From Streptomyces sp. GESEQ-35 (lineage in GTDB: Bacteria > Actinomycetota > Actinomycetes > Streptomycetales > Streptomycetaceae): a stretch of DNA of 64,000 nt. The translations under genes were made by a program, and so were the position numbers. The DNA lies in the NCBI RefSeq assembly GCF_017948485.1, contig NZ_JAFFSX010000011.1, forward strand, positions 186,001 through 250,000. The letters run 5' to 3'. Below, piece after piece: positions 1 to 9,658 of this stretch; the first letter of the stretch is position 1, and the number at the start of each line of letters is the position of its first letter. Below the pieces are notes generated by a model. It did no database searches, had not been told where the DNA came from, and was given only the letters and a program-made list of their open reading frames with translations.

Positions 1-941
1 AGGACGAGCCGAACACCGACAGCCGGCTCACCGCCTTCACCGACCGGGCGCTGGCCAACATGGGCGGCTCCGCACCGTCCTCCTGGGGCTCCACCGGCAC
101 CGACGACGGCGTGCCGGTCGCCGGGCTGATCACGGTCGGCGCGGTGCTGGCGGCCGGCGGCGCGGGCGCGTACACGCTGGTCCGCCGCAACCGGCGCCGG
201 CACGAGGAGGAGCAGCGGGCCGCGCTGGAGAAGCTGCGGGTCGTGGTCGACGAGGACATCACCGCCTTCGGCGAGGAACTGGACCGTCTCGACTTCCATC
301 CGGGGGAGCCGGGCGCGGACGACGCCATGCGGGAGGACTACGAGCACGCGCTCGACGCCTACGACAAGGCGAAGACGCACATGGCGGAGGCGGAGAAACC
401 CGAGGACGTCCGGGTCGTCACCCAGTCCCTGGAGGACGGCCGCTTCTCACTCGCCCGGCTGGCGGCGAGGCGGGAGAAAGTGCCTCTGCCCGAACGCCGC
501 TCGCCCTGCTTCTTCGACCCGCGGCACGGTCCGTCGGTCGCCGACGAGACCTGGACGCCCCAGGGCGGCGCACCCCGCGAGGTGCCCGTCTGCGCGGCCG
601 ACCGGTCCCGGCTGGCCGACGGCCGCGATCCCCTGGTCCGCGAGGTGGACACCGACTCCGGCCGCCGCCCGTACTGGGACGCCGGCCCGGCGTACGGCCC
701 CTGGGCGGGCGGCTACTTCGGCGGCGGCATCCTGCCCGGCCTGCTGATCGGCACGATGCTCGGCAGCATGATGGCCGGCCCCGCCTACGCGGCCGACTAC
801 GGCTCCGGCTACGGCGACTTCGGCGCCGCCGGCTACGAGGGCGGTGATGTCTCGGGCGCCGACTTCAGCACGGACGACTTCTCGGGCGGCTTCGGCGGCG
901 GGGACTTCGGAGGCGGCGGGGACTTCGGCGGAGGGTTCTGA
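1..941 (+). CDS. C-terminal part of a membrane protein with a Gly-rich tail (5' end outside window)
   Basis: The frame is open from the left edge, so the gene begins before the window; the ATG at 60 is internal. What is visible: an extracytoplasmic-looking stretch, one membrane helix (about 20 residues after that ATG, followed by RRNRRR), a charged helical region of about 100 residues, a second hydrophobic Gly-rich segment (GGGILPGLLIGTMLGSMM), and a C-terminus of repeated GGGDFGGG units. A Gly-rich end after a membrane helix resembles YgcG/TPM-domain proteins, but the diagnostic N-terminal domain is not in the window, so that is only a guess. A strong terminator follows the stop codon. Confidence 0.8.
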   Translation, partial: DEPNTDSRLTAFTDRALANMGGSAPSSWGSTGTDDGVPVAGLITVGAVLAAGGAGAYTLVRRNRRRHEEEQRAALEKLRVVVDEDITAFGEELDRLDFHPGEPGADDAMREDYEHALDAYDKAKTHMAEAEKPEDVRVVTQSLEDGRFSLARLAARREKVPLPERRSPCFFDPRHGPSVADETWTPQGGAPREVPVCAADRSRLADGRDPLVREVDTDSGRRPYWDAGPAYGPWAGGYFGGGILPGLLIGTMLGSMMAGPAYAADYGSGYGDFGAAGYEGGDVSGADFSTDDFSGGFGGGDFGGGGDFGGGF

Positions 942-963
942 GGTCTGCGTACGACAACGGGAA

Positions 964-995
964 CGGGCCCGGCGCTTTGTGAAGCGCCGGGCCCG
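964..995. terminator. Bidirectional hairpin terminator
   Basis: Perfect 14-bp stem (CGGGCCCGGCGCTT at 964-977 with its complement at 982-995) and a TGTG loop. It lies between two convergent genes and can serve both. There is no long T-tract, as is usual in Streptomyces. Confidence 0.8.
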
Positions 996-1035
996 CATCA
1001 TGCTTGCGGAAGATCAGAGGAGGATCGGCGGGAGA

Positions 1036-1881
<846 letters not shown>

Positions 1882-1950
1882 TCAATTTCGGTTGCTGGAT
1901 TATGAGAACGCTGTGACCCCTCACACAAGGACCGAAAATCGGCCAACCGC

Positions 1951-3109
1951 CTAGGACTTTCGAGCCGCGGCCATGGCTGCCACCACCAGCGCGACCGCCA
2001 CCAGGCCCGCGCTGACCCACAGGGGCGACCGGTAGCCGAGCCCGGCACCGATCGCCGTACCACCGAGCCAAGGGCCCAGCGCGACGCCCGGTTCCGGGCC
2101 CTGCGCGCCAAGCGGTCTCGGTGAAGTCGGGTGCGGAACCGCGCCCCGCAAGGGGCGCGGGGAACTGCGCGACCAGCCCCCACCGGCCCGCGGCGAACGA
2201 ACTGCATATCCAGCGGAGCGCTTGGCGCATCCCACCCGACGGTCAGGGCGACACCGCCCGCCCCCAGCAGCAGCGCGGGCCGCCGGTCGGCGATCCGCCC
2301 GCCGAGGCTCACCCCGACGAACGAGCCCAGGCCGAACAGCGCGAGCACGACGGGCACCCAGCCGTCCGGCAGCCCGGTGACGTGGGTGGTGACCAGGGGC
2401 GCGAGATAAGTGAACGTACAGAAGGTCGCCCCGTTCACCAGGGCGCCCAGCAGCAGCGTGAGCTGGAGCCGCCGGTTGCGCAGCGGGCGCAGTTCGACCC
2501 GCAGCGTGGGATGCGCACCGTCGGCGGCGCCGGCCGGCACCGACCTCGCGACCGCCGCCAGAGCGGGCAGCGACAGCAGGGCCACTGCCCAGAACGCCGA
2601 ACGCCAGCCCCACAGTTGACCGAGCAGCGCCCCCGCGGGCACGCCGATCACACAGGCGAGGGTGACCCCGCCCAGCAGCCTGGACGTGGCCCGCCCCTTG
2701 GCACCGGGCTCGACCATGTCCGCGGCGGCCACCAGGGCCACGGCCAGGACCCCGGCGTTCGCGAGCGCCCCCACGACCCGCGTGGCGAGGAGCACGCCGA
2801 AGCTGTCGGTGACGGCACCGACGACATGGACGACGAGGAACGCGCCGAGGAATCCCAGCAGCGCACCCCGTCGCGACCACCGCCGGCCGAGCCCGGCCAT
2901 CAGCGGCGCGCGCCGATGACCGTCCCCACGGCGAAGGCCGAGGTCAGTGTCCCCGCGGTGGGGACGGAGACGTGCATATCCCGGGCGATGTCCGGCACCA
3001 GACCGGACAGCATGAACTCGGAAGTCCCCTGGGCGAAGACGGCAACGCCCAGCAGAAGAAGAGCGAACGGCATGAAGAAACTCCGCAACCCGAAGTCGAA
3101 GTCGAACAC
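1951..3109 (-). pseudogene. Broken MFS efflux transporter (Bcr/CmlA or arabinose-efflux type)
   Basis: Three pieces in different frames together give one MFS protein. The N-terminus (GLRSFFMPFALLLLGVAVFA, then PDIARDM) runs to about 2900, where an extra CG dinucleotide shifts the frame from GTVIGA to ARR-stop. The next frame continues MAGLGRRWSRRGALLG through about six helices to ADRRPALLLGAGGVALTVGW near 2240. From there to about 2120 the transporter sequence is lost and replaced by a dispersed repeat (2141-2221). The last helices (GPWLGGTAIGAGLGY, then WVSAGLVAVALVVAAM) reappear in a third frame ending at 1951. Both a 2-bp insertion and an indel with the repeat disable the gene. Confidence 0.85.
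2141..2221 (+). repeat. Dispersed hairpin-headed repeat, copy A
   Basis: Begins with an inverted repeat (GCGCCCC/GGGGCGC around GCAA), then the conserved core GGGGAACTGCGCGACCAGCC, a variable middle and a right end GCGGAGCGC. It sits at the point where the MFS pseudogene loses homology. Other copies: 26842-26947 (inverted), 44198-44230 (short), 54634-54722. Confidence 0.85.
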
Positions 3110-3295
3110 GACACGTCGGACGGCAGTCCGGCAGCGTGACGTGTCGACATGGCGACTCGACGGATTACGGCAGACGCAGAGCGCGTCCCGTCAGCCCGAC
3201 ATCACAGACAGCCACCGGAGAGCCGGTGGCCGGAGTCTGGGCGCTTCGGGGCTGGACACAGGGGCAGCCTACTCGCCGCGCCCTGAAAGGCGTAC

Positions 3296-3320
3296 GCCGG
3301 TGAGCCGAGGGCTCACCGGC
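3296..3320. terminator. Hairpin terminator after the YceI gene
   Basis: Perfect 11-bp stem GCCGGTGAGCC with a GAG loop. It lies just past the stop codon of the minus-strand YceI gene. The rest of 3110-3335 shows nothing recognisable. Confidence 0.65.
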
Positions 3321-3335
3321 GCCGTTGCAGCAGGC

Positions 3336-3944
3336 TCAGGCGTTCTTGATCGCCGAGATGTCGAAGTTCAGCTTGATCTTGTCGGAGACCAGAACGCCGC
3401 CCGTCTCGAGCGCCGCGTTCCAGGTCAGGCCCCACTCGGAGCGGATGATCTCCGACTTGCCCTCGAAGCCGACGCGCTCGTTGCCGAACGGGTCCTTCGC
3501 GGCGCCGTTGAACTCCAGGTCGATCGTGAGCTCCTTGGTGACGCCGAGGATGCTCAGGTCGCCGGTGATGCGGTAGTCGTCGCCACCGAGGGCCTCCGCC
3601 TTGGTGGCACGGAAGGTCATCGTCGGGAACTCGTCGATCTTGAAGAAGTCCGCGCTCTTCAGGTGACCGTCACGGTCCGCGGAGCCCGTCTCGACGCTCT
3701 CCATCTTGACGTCGATGGAGGCCGTGGACTTGGCCGGGTCGCTGCCGTCCAGGTGCAGCGAGCCACTGACGTCGAGGAATTTGCCCTTGACGTTCGTGAC
3801 CATGGCGTGCCGGGCGACGAAACCGATCGTGGTGTGCGCCGGGTCGATGGTGTAGTCGCCGGTCAGGGCGGCCAGGTCGGGGCTCACCGCGGTGGGCGCG
3901 GCAGCGGTCTCGGTGGTGTCGTCCTTGCGGCCGAAAATGCCCAT
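3336..3944 (-). CDS. YceI-family polyisoprenoid-binding-like protein
   Basis: 202 aa from an ATG preceded by AAGGAG; an upstream in-frame extension to 4091 has poor codon bias and is rejected. After a short N-terminus (MGIFGRKDD) the YceI lipocalin-like barrel starts with YTIDPAHTTIGFVARHAMV, typical of the family, and continues through KGKFLDVSGSL, SADFFKIDEFPTMTF and a closing SDKIKLNFDISA. Family members bind long isoprenoid chains; many actinobacterial homologues lack a signal peptide, as here, and are probably cytoplasmic. A perfect short inverted repeat at 4000-4013 lies upstream and may be its operator. Confidence 0.9.
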   Translation of the reverse strand: MGIFGRKDDTTETAAAPTAVSPDLAALTGDYTIDPAHTTIGFVARHAMVTNVKGKFLDVSGSLHLDGSDPAKSTASIDVKMESVETGSADRDGHLKSADFFKIDEFPTMTFRATKAEALGGDDYRITGDLSILGVTKELTIDLEFNGAAKDPFGNERVGFEGKSEIIRSEWGLTWNAALETGGVLVSDKIKLNFDISAIKNA

Positions 3945-3999
3945 GATCTGCTCCTTGGGGGACGGGTCGCGGCTCCGGGCGGAGACCACGGCCGAGTAT

Positions 4000-4013
4000 G
4001 TTGAATCTTCAAC
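4000..4013. promoter_or_regulatory. Inverted repeat upstream of the YceI gene (candidate MarR-type operator)
   Basis: GTTGAATCTTCAAC, a perfect 6-bp inverted repeat with a 2-bp centre, about 56 bp before the YceI start and in locally AT-rich sequence. The GTTGA...TCAAC half sites resemble MarR-family operators; the regulator is not in the window. Confidence 0.4.
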
Positions 4014-4134
4014 GAGGTGAACACGACCGACCGTAGACCTATTCCGGGCAGGCTTCAACGTCATCCGCACGTGTCCGCGGTTCCGCGTCACATCGGAGGT
4101 CCAGGGCGTGATCAGGAAGCGCCGGAACGCAAAG

Positions 4135-4163
4135 AAGCCTCCCCGAGCCGGTCGGGGAGGCTT
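4135..4163. terminator. Hairpin terminator
   Basis: 12-bp stem AAGCCTCCCCGA with a GCCGG loop, just downstream of the small minus-strand gene ending at 4186. Confidence 0.7.
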
Positions 4164-4185
4164 GGCGGCTACTGCTCGACGGTCG

Positions 4186-4377
4186 CTACTCGGCGGCGGC
4201 CTGCGCCGCGACGGGAACGTCCATCAGGACCGTGCGCCGGGGGTTGGCGGTCTGTTCCGGGAGCTCGGCGGTGCGTTCCGGGGTGTCCGGCAGCTGCATC
4301 TCGTCGGCGTCCTCGAGGTGGGCCAACGTCGTGCGCTGCGGGTTGGCTATCGTGCGGAACATCATCGTCGTCTTCAC
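4186..4377 (-). CDS. Small 63-aa protein with a repeated ANPxRTxL motif, function unknown
   Basis: GTG start at 4377; an ATG four codons further in is an alternative. Third codon positions are almost all G or C, which marks it as really coding, and a strong terminator follows. The protein has no signal peptide or membrane segment. It holds two copies of a motif, IANPQRTTL near the N-terminus and TANPRRTVL near the C-terminus, separated by an acidic, proline-containing stretch with a related TPERTAEL. Repeated short motifs in a small peptide can mean a modified-peptide precursor or a binding peptide, but no maturation enzyme is next to it. I do not recognise the family. Confidence 0.65.
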   Translation of the reverse strand: MKTTMMFRTIANPQRTTLAHLEDADEMQLPDTPERTAELPEQTANPRRTVLMDVPVAAQAAAE

Positions 4378-4927
4378 GGGTGTCAGAGGCCTTCACAGTT
4401 GGGCTGCTGTTGTAAAGCGCCAGGCTAAACATGCAGTTCCCCTCCGAAGGTCGGCGGACCCCATGAAGTGCGTGTGAGTTTGCTCACGAATCCATGGGCA
4501 AACCGGTCAATTCAGGCTCACAACTGATCGCAATGAAACGGACATTGTCGGCCTGAAGCCACCATTCCGCTCCTGATCATGGCGACTGGGACACCCCTCC
4601 CTGACCGGTGACTCGTAGCGGAAAGTCTGTTTTGTGCGGGATCACTTTCTACGTCTCGTGACGCAGTACTCACGTGGTGTCACGGAGGTCACAGCCTGGC
4701 CCATGGGCCTTGTTGGAGATCCTGCACTGTGCTGGAATTCCACGGACCGCCGCAGGATCGAGCCGGCGCACAGGGGGCGCAACGAGCGCCAGTGGCGGCG
4801 AGACAGGGGGAGCCAGCGCCGGTTACTCACGACCATCGGGGGGCGCAAATTCAGGGCGCCCCCTACGACGCCGACACCGTCCTTCCGTTCGCGCGGAGGG
4901 GCGCCTGGTCCAGAGGTTGCGACGCTA
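4378..4927. other. 550-bp non-coding leader of the first conservon
   Basis: An in-frame extension of cvnA exists back to 4634, but its codons show no third-position GC bias and include TTA, so I read it as non-coding leader. It contains the sequence TGACGCAGTACTCAC (4659-4673), partly shared with the region before the second conservon. A GTGAG/CTCAC inverted repeat is at 4474-4487. Promoters for cvnA and the small divergent gene must lie here but I cannot place them. Confidence 0.5.
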
Positions 4928-7900
4928 GTGCAGGGACGTTTCAAGAGGGATGGCAGTGCTCCGGCAGAGCCGGAGCCGCACGGTGGGGCTGGCCCCATAA
5001 AAGGCAGCTCCTCGCCCCAGCACGCCCAGAACCCGGGCCCGGCGTCCGGCGACGGCGGGCGCGCAGGTGCGTCCGCAACTTCGGGGGCCACGGCGTCCAC
5101 CGGAGCCGCGGGCGCCCCGGGATCTCCCGGCTCCGCGGCACCGACCGTGAAGCCGCCGAAGGGCGCCTCCGGCCCCGGATCGCGAATAGCCCTGCGCAAC
5201 TGGCGCATCTCCACGCGCCTGGTGTCGCTGCTCGCGCTGCCCGTGGTCGCGGCCACTTCCCTGGGCGCGCTGCGCATCAGCGACAACATGAGCGACATCC
5301 AGCAGCTCGACAACATGAAGCTGCTGACCGACATGACCAAGCAGGCCACCGAGCTGGCCGCCGCGCTCCAGGAGGAGCGCGACCAGTCCGCCGGCCCGCT
5401 GGCGCACGGCGCCACCGCGAGCGCCGACCTCACGGTCAAGGGCTACCGGGACAAGACCGACCGCTCCCTGGAGAACTTCCTCGACGCCTCGGAGGAGATC
5501 GACACCTCCAGCAAGGACGGCGACCTCCAGGGCGTCCGGGACAGCCTGGTCGGCCTGGTCAGCGACCTGAGCAACCTGGCGAAGATCCGCGACCAGGCCT
5601 ATGAGGCCGAGCGCAACTCCACCCAGACGGTCGAGGCCTACCACCGTCTGATCACCCACCTGCTCGACCTCTCGCAGGACATGGCCGAGGCGACCAGCAA
5701 CCCCGAGATGATCCAGCGCACCCGTGCGCTGGCCTCGTTCTCCTCCGCCAAGGAGTACGCCTCCATCCAGCGCGCGGTCATCGCGGCAGCGCTGCCCGCC
5801 ACCAACAACTCAACGGGCAACGTCTCCGAGAACGACCGGCTGTACGCCGAGTCGGGGCTGGAGAGCGAGAAGTCGGAGCTGCTGAGCTTCAGGAGCATCT
5901 ACGGCGCGGACAGCGCCGCCGCGCTCCTCCAGCCCATCGAAGAGGGCAACCCGACCATCGAGGCCACGGACAAGTACGCCGACCGTGCGCTGAGCCGGCA
6001 GGGCGGCATCACCGACCTGGAGAAGCGGTCGTACAAGGACTGGGTCGACGACAGCTCGGTCAAGATCGACCAGATGGGGCTGATCGAGACCACGCTGCTC
6101 GGGGACATGGAGCAGAAGGCACGCCAGCTGCGCAGCGAGTCCGAGCGCGAGGCGATCATCTCCGGTGCGCTGATCCTGCTCGTGCTCGGCGTCTCCCTGG
6201 TCGGCGCGTTCGTCGTGGCCCGGTCCATGATCCGCTCGCTGCGCCGGCTCCAGGAGACCGCGACCAAGGTCGCCCAGGACCGCCTGCCCGAGCTGGTCAA
6301 GCAGCTCTCCGAGTCCGACCCGCAGGACGTCGACACCTCCGTGGAGTCGGTCGGTGTGCACTCCCGGGACGAGATCGGCAAGGTGGCCGCGGCCTTCGAC
6401 GACGTGCACCGCGAGGCGGTCCGTCTCGCCGCCGAGCAGGCCCTCCTCCGGGGCAACGTCAACGCGATGTTCACCAACCTCTCGCGCCGCTCCCAGGGTC
6501 TGATCCAGCGCCAGCTGTCGCTGATCTCCGAGCTGGAGTCCCGCGAGGCCGACCCCGACCAGCTGTCCTCGCTGTTCAAGCTCGACCACCTCGCGACCCG
6601 CATGCGCCGTAACGGTGAGAACCTCCTCGTTCTCGCCGGTGAAGAGCCCGGCCGCCGCTGGACCCGCCCGGTCCCGCTGGTCGACGTGCTCCGCGCCGCC
6701 GCCTCCGAGGTGGAGCAGTACGAGCGCATCGAGCTGGCCTCGGTCCCCTCGACCGAGGTCGCCGGACGCGTCGTCAACGACCTCGTGCACCTGCTCGCCG
6801 AGCTGCTCGAGAACGCGACCTCGTTCTCCTCGCCGCAGACCAAGGTCAAGGTCACCGGTCACGCCCTGCCCGACGGCCGGGTGCTGATCGAGATCCACGA
6901 CACCGGTATCGGTCTGTCGCCGGAGGACCTCGCCGCGATCAACGAGCGGCTCGCCTCGCCGCCCACCGTGGACGTGTCGGTCTCCCGCCGCATGGGTCTG
7001 TTCGTGGTCGGCCGGCTGTCGCAGCGCCACGGCATCCGTATTCAGCTGCGTCCGTCCGACTCCGGTGGTACGACCGCGCTGGTCATGCTTCCCGTCGATG
7101 TCGCCCAGGGCGGCAAGAAGCCGCAGGGCAAGCCCGGCCAGAGTGGCTCCGGCGGTGCCGGCGGTCCGGCCGCCGCGCAGGCAGCCGCCGGTGTCGCGGC
7201 CGCTCGTCGGGGCGGCCAGGGCGGCGCTCTCGGGGGCGGTGCGGGTGCGGGTGCTCTCGGCGCCGGTGCCGGTGCTCCCGGTGGGCGGCTCGGTGCCGCT
7301 CAGGGACCGCGGGCCGCGCTGCCGGGCAGTGGCGGTGGTGCGGGTGGCCGTCCGGGTCCGGGTGCGCCGGGTGGCGCGCGTGGGCCGCAGGGTCCGGCTG
7401 CTCCGCAGCAGGGCGGCCGACCGGCTCCGGCCGGTGCGGGTGCCGGCTTCGGTGGTCAGGCGCCGGGTGCCCCGCAGGGCCTCCAGGCCGCGGGCACGGG
7501 CGTGCCGCCGCAGCAACAGGACGTGCGGGACGCCGTATCGAACAAGGAGTCCGGGCGTGGCCGTCGTGGCCGCCGGCCGCAGCTGCCGCCGCGCGGCGGG
7601 GCACGGGCCGAGCTGCCGGGCGGCAACTCGCAGCAGCCGCGCACGCCGAGCTGGAGCGACGAGAACGCGCAGCCGTCGGTGGGGCGCGCCTCGCTCGACA
7701 CCCCGCGCGGGCACGACGAGCAGCGCGACCCGTCACAGACCGCCCCGATGCCGCGGATCGACGAGCGGCAGGGTCCGGGCTCGCCCGCCGGGATCCCGCC
7801 GCTTCCGCGGGTCGACGGCCATCAGGGTCCCGGCCGCCAGGACTTCCGCGCACCGCAGCAGCCGGGCGCGAACGGGCCGCAGAACACGGGCCAGTTCGCC

Positions 7901-8728
7901 CGCCCGGGCGCGGGCGCCCAGCACAACAGCGGCGAGTTCGCCCGTCCGGACCAGAACTCCGGCGAGTTCCCCCGCCCCGGCGCGGGCGCTCCGCCGAACC
8001 CCAACACCGGCCAGGACACGGGCCAGTTCGTCCGCTCGGACGTCTTCGGTCCGGCCGCCACGCCGTCCCAGCAGCACAACACGGGCCAGTTCCCGGCCCC
8101 GCAGGGTTACGACAACGGCTCCACGGGCGGGCACACGCCGCCGCCCGGCCGGCCGAACCCGGCGAACGGCAACGGCACCAACGGCTCCGGATACGGCGCC
8201 GGGCGTCCGCCCGTACCGCCGCGTCCGCAGCGGCCGGTCCGCCAGGAGCCCGAGGCGCTGCCGCCGGCGACCGGCCCGGGTGACGGACGTACGCCGCTGT
8301 ACGACACTCTTGAGACCAACTGGTTCCACGGTCAGGGCAGCCAGGGCGGCGCGCAGCAGGAGAACGGCTCGGCCCCCGCGCCGGCCGCCCCGCCGCAGCC
8401 GCAGCACGCTCCCGCCCCCCAACGTCCCGCAGCCGGGGCCTGGCGCAGCTCGCCGAATGACGAACTCATTCGGCAGGCAGAGCGCGTACGGCAGCCGGCC
8501 GCGGGCGGAGTCACCACCTCCGGCCTGCCGCGCCGGGTACCCAGGGCGAACCTCGTCCCGGGTACGGCTCAGCAGCAACAGCACCAAAGCGGTCCGGCGG
8601 TCTCGCGTGCGCCTGATGACGTACGTGGCCGGCTGACCAACCTCCGTCGGGGTATCTCACAGGGTCGTCAAGCCGGTAGCGGCCAGACCGGCAGCTTCCC
8701 GAACCCCACTCACCAGCAGGAGCGTTAG
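4928..8728 (+). CDS. cvnA: CvnA-type sensor histidine kinase-like protein, first conservon
   Basis: 1266 aa from the GTG at 4928, where codon bias begins. Layout: low-complexity cytoplasmic N-terminus (about 1-90), membrane helix (about 98-116), an extracytoplasmic nitrate/nitrite-sensor-like helical domain, second helix (about 409-432), HAMP-like linker, a dimerisation region with FKLDHLATRMRR (about 552), and a GHKL ATPase with N-box LLENATSF, IHDTGIGLS and RRMGLFVVGRLS. The last 540 residues are Gly/Pro/Gln-rich and probably disordered, with five TGQF/SGEF repeats and a C-terminal block AGGVTTSGLPRRVPRANLV shared with the second CvnA. In conservons this protein is thought to work with CvnB, CvnC and the GTPase CvnD at the membrane. 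Its stop is directly followed by cvnB. Confidence 0.9.
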   Translation: MQGRFKRDGSAPAEPEPHGGAGPIKGSSSPQHAQNPGPASGDGGRAGASATSGATASTGAAGAPGSPGSAAPTVKPPKGASGPGSRIALRNWRISTRLVSLLALPVVAATSLGALRISDNMSDIQQLDNMKLLTDMTKQATELAAALQEERDQSAGPLAHGATASADLTVKGYRDKTDRSLENFLDASEEIDTSSKDGDLQGVRDSLVGLVSDLSNLAKIRDQAYEAERNSTQTVEAYHRLITHLLDLSQDMAEATSNPEMIQRTRALASFSSAKEYASIQRAVIAAALPATNNSTGNVSENDRLYAESGLESEKSELLSFRSIYGADSAAALLQPIEEGNPTIEATDKYADRALSRQGGITDLEKRSYKDWVDDSSVKIDQMGLIETTLLGDMEQKARQLRSESEREAIISGALILLVLGVSLVGAFVVARSMIRSLRRLQETATKVAQDRLPELVKQLSESDPQDVDTSVESVGVHSRDEIGKVAAAFDDVHREAVRLAAEQALLRGNVNAMFTNLSRRSQGLIQRQLSLISELESREADPDQLSSLFKLDHLATRMRRNGENLLVLAGEEPGRRWTRPVPLVDVLRAAASEVEQYERIELASVPSTEVAGRVVNDLVHLLAELLENATSFSSPQTKVKVTGHALPDGRVLIEIHDTGIGLSPEDLAAINERLASPPTVDVSVSRRMGLFVVGRLSQRHGIRIQLRPSDSGGTTALVMLPVDVAQGGKKPQGKPGQSGSGGAGGPAAAQAAAGVAAARRGGQGGALGGGAGAGALGAGAGAPGGRLGAAQGPRAALPGSGGGAGGRPGPGAPGGARGPQGPAAPQQGGRPAPAGAGAGFGGQAPGAPQGLQAAGTGVPPQQQDVRDAVSNKESGRGRRGRRPQLPPRGGARAELPGGNSQQPRTPSWSDENAQPSVGRASLDTPRGHDEQRDPSQTAPMPRIDERQGPGSPAGIPPLPRVDGHQGPGRQDFRAPQQPGANGPQNTGQFARPGAGAQHNSGEFARPDQNSGEFPRPGAGAPPNPNTGQDTGQFVRSDVFGPAATPSQQHNTGQFPAPQGYDNGSTGGHTPPPGRPNPANGNGTNGSGYGAGRPPVPPRPQRPVRQEPEALPPATGPGDGRTPLYDTLETNWFHGQGSQGGAQQENGSAPAPAAPPQPQHAPAPQRPAAGAWRSSPNDELIRQAERVRQPAAGGVTTSGLPRRVPRANLVPGTAQQQQHQSGPAVSRAPDDVRGRLTNLRRGISQGRQAGSGQTGSFPNPTHQQER

Positions 8729-8737
8729 TTGAGGCAG

Positions 8738-9151
8738 ATGAGCCAGGCGGCACAGAACCTGAACTGGTTGATCACCAACTTCGTGGACAACACCCCTGGG
8801 GTGTCCCACACCGTCGTCGTGTCCGCCGACGGTCTCCTTCTGGCGATGTCCGAAGGCTTCCCTCGCGACCGCGCCGACCAGCTCGCGGCCGTCGCGTCGG
8901 GGCTCACCTCGCTGACCGCCGGGGCCTCCCGGATCTTCGAGGGGGGCGACGTGGCACAGACGGTCGTCGAGATGGAACGTGGCTTCTTGTTCCTGATGTC
9001 CGTCTCGGACGGCTCGTCCCTGGCCGTCCTCGCCCACCCCGACTGCGACATCGGTCTGGTCGGCTACGAGATGGCGCTGCTGGTCGACCGCGCGGGCGCT
9101 GTGCTCACGCCCGACCTGCGCGCCGAACTCCAAGGAAGTCTGCTCCACTGA
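8738..9151 (+). CDS. cvnB: CvnB, roadblock/LC7 protein, first conservon
   Basis: 137 aa from ATG 8738; a TTG at 8729, right after the cvnA stop and 6 nt after a GGAG, is a possible alternative start. The whole protein is one roadblock/LC7 domain (MSQAAQNLNWLI, PGVSHTVVVSADGLLLAMSEG, DRADQLAAVASGLTSLT). Roadblock proteins such as MglB act as partners and activators of small GTPases, so it probably acts on CvnD. It is nearly identical to the second CvnB (13892-14305). Confidence 0.93.
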   Translation: MSQAAQNLNWLITNFVDNTPGVSHTVVVSADGLLLAMSEGFPRDRADQLAAVASGLTSLTAGASRIFEGGDVAQTVVEMERGFLFLMSVSDGSSLAVLAHPDCDIGLVGYEMALLVDRAGAVLTPDLRAELQGSLLH

Positions 9152-9262
9152 CTCGCCCAGATCCACCCGTCTCACCAAATCACCGTCCGGCCGACACAAT
9201 CCCCCCACCGGCCACCGTCAGACGGCACGACTGACCAACTTGCTGTCCCGCCCGGAGGATCC

Positions 9263-9658
9263 ATGACCCCGCCCACCGCCTCTCATGATCCGTACGCGGA
9301 GCCGTACGGCGATGAAGGCGACGAGCCGCTGGTACGTCCTTACGCGATGACCGGCGGCCGTACCCGGCCGCGCTACCAGCTCGCCATCGAGGCCCTGATC
9401 AGCACCACGGCCGACCCGGCGGCACTCATGGGACTCCTCCCGGAGCACCAGCGCATCTGCCATCTGTGCCGTGAAGTGAAGTCGGTGGCCGAGGTATCGG
9501 CTCTCCTCGCCATGCCCCTCGGCGTGGCGAGGATCCTCGTCGCCGACCTCGCCGAGGCCGGCCTCGTCGCCATCCACCAGCCTGGTGGCGACGAGACCAC
9601 CGGCGCGCCCGACGTGACACTGCTCGAAAGGGTGCTCAGTGGACTTCGCAAGCTCTGA
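9263..9658 (+). CDS. cvnC: CvnC, DUF742 protein, first conservon
   Basis: 131 aa; ATG preceded by GGAGGATCC. DUF742 signature: LVRPYAMTGGRTRPRYQLAIEAL, a winged-helix-like body (EHQRICHLCREVKSVAEVSALL, LGVARILVADLAEAGLV) and the closing LLERVLSGLRKL. Family function is not established; it is always found with CvnB and CvnD. The 111-bp gap from cvnB is the only real spacer in the operon. The last 20 bp overlap the start of cvnD. Confidence 0.92.
   Translation: MTPPTASHDPYAEPYGDEGDEPLVRPYAMTGGRTRPRYQLAIEALISTTADPAALMGLLPEHQRICHLCREVKSVAEVSALLAMPLGVARILVADLAEAGLVAIHQPGGDETTGAPDVTLLERVLSGLRKL

Noticed and set aside
4634-4927. 98-codon N-terminal extension of the first CvnA
   Set aside because: Third-position GC bias is absent and a TTA codon occurs; bias begins at GTG 4928.
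7083-8636. Long frames in the tail of the first CvnA on both strands
   Set aside because: Gly/Pro/Arg-rich shadows of the low-complexity tail.
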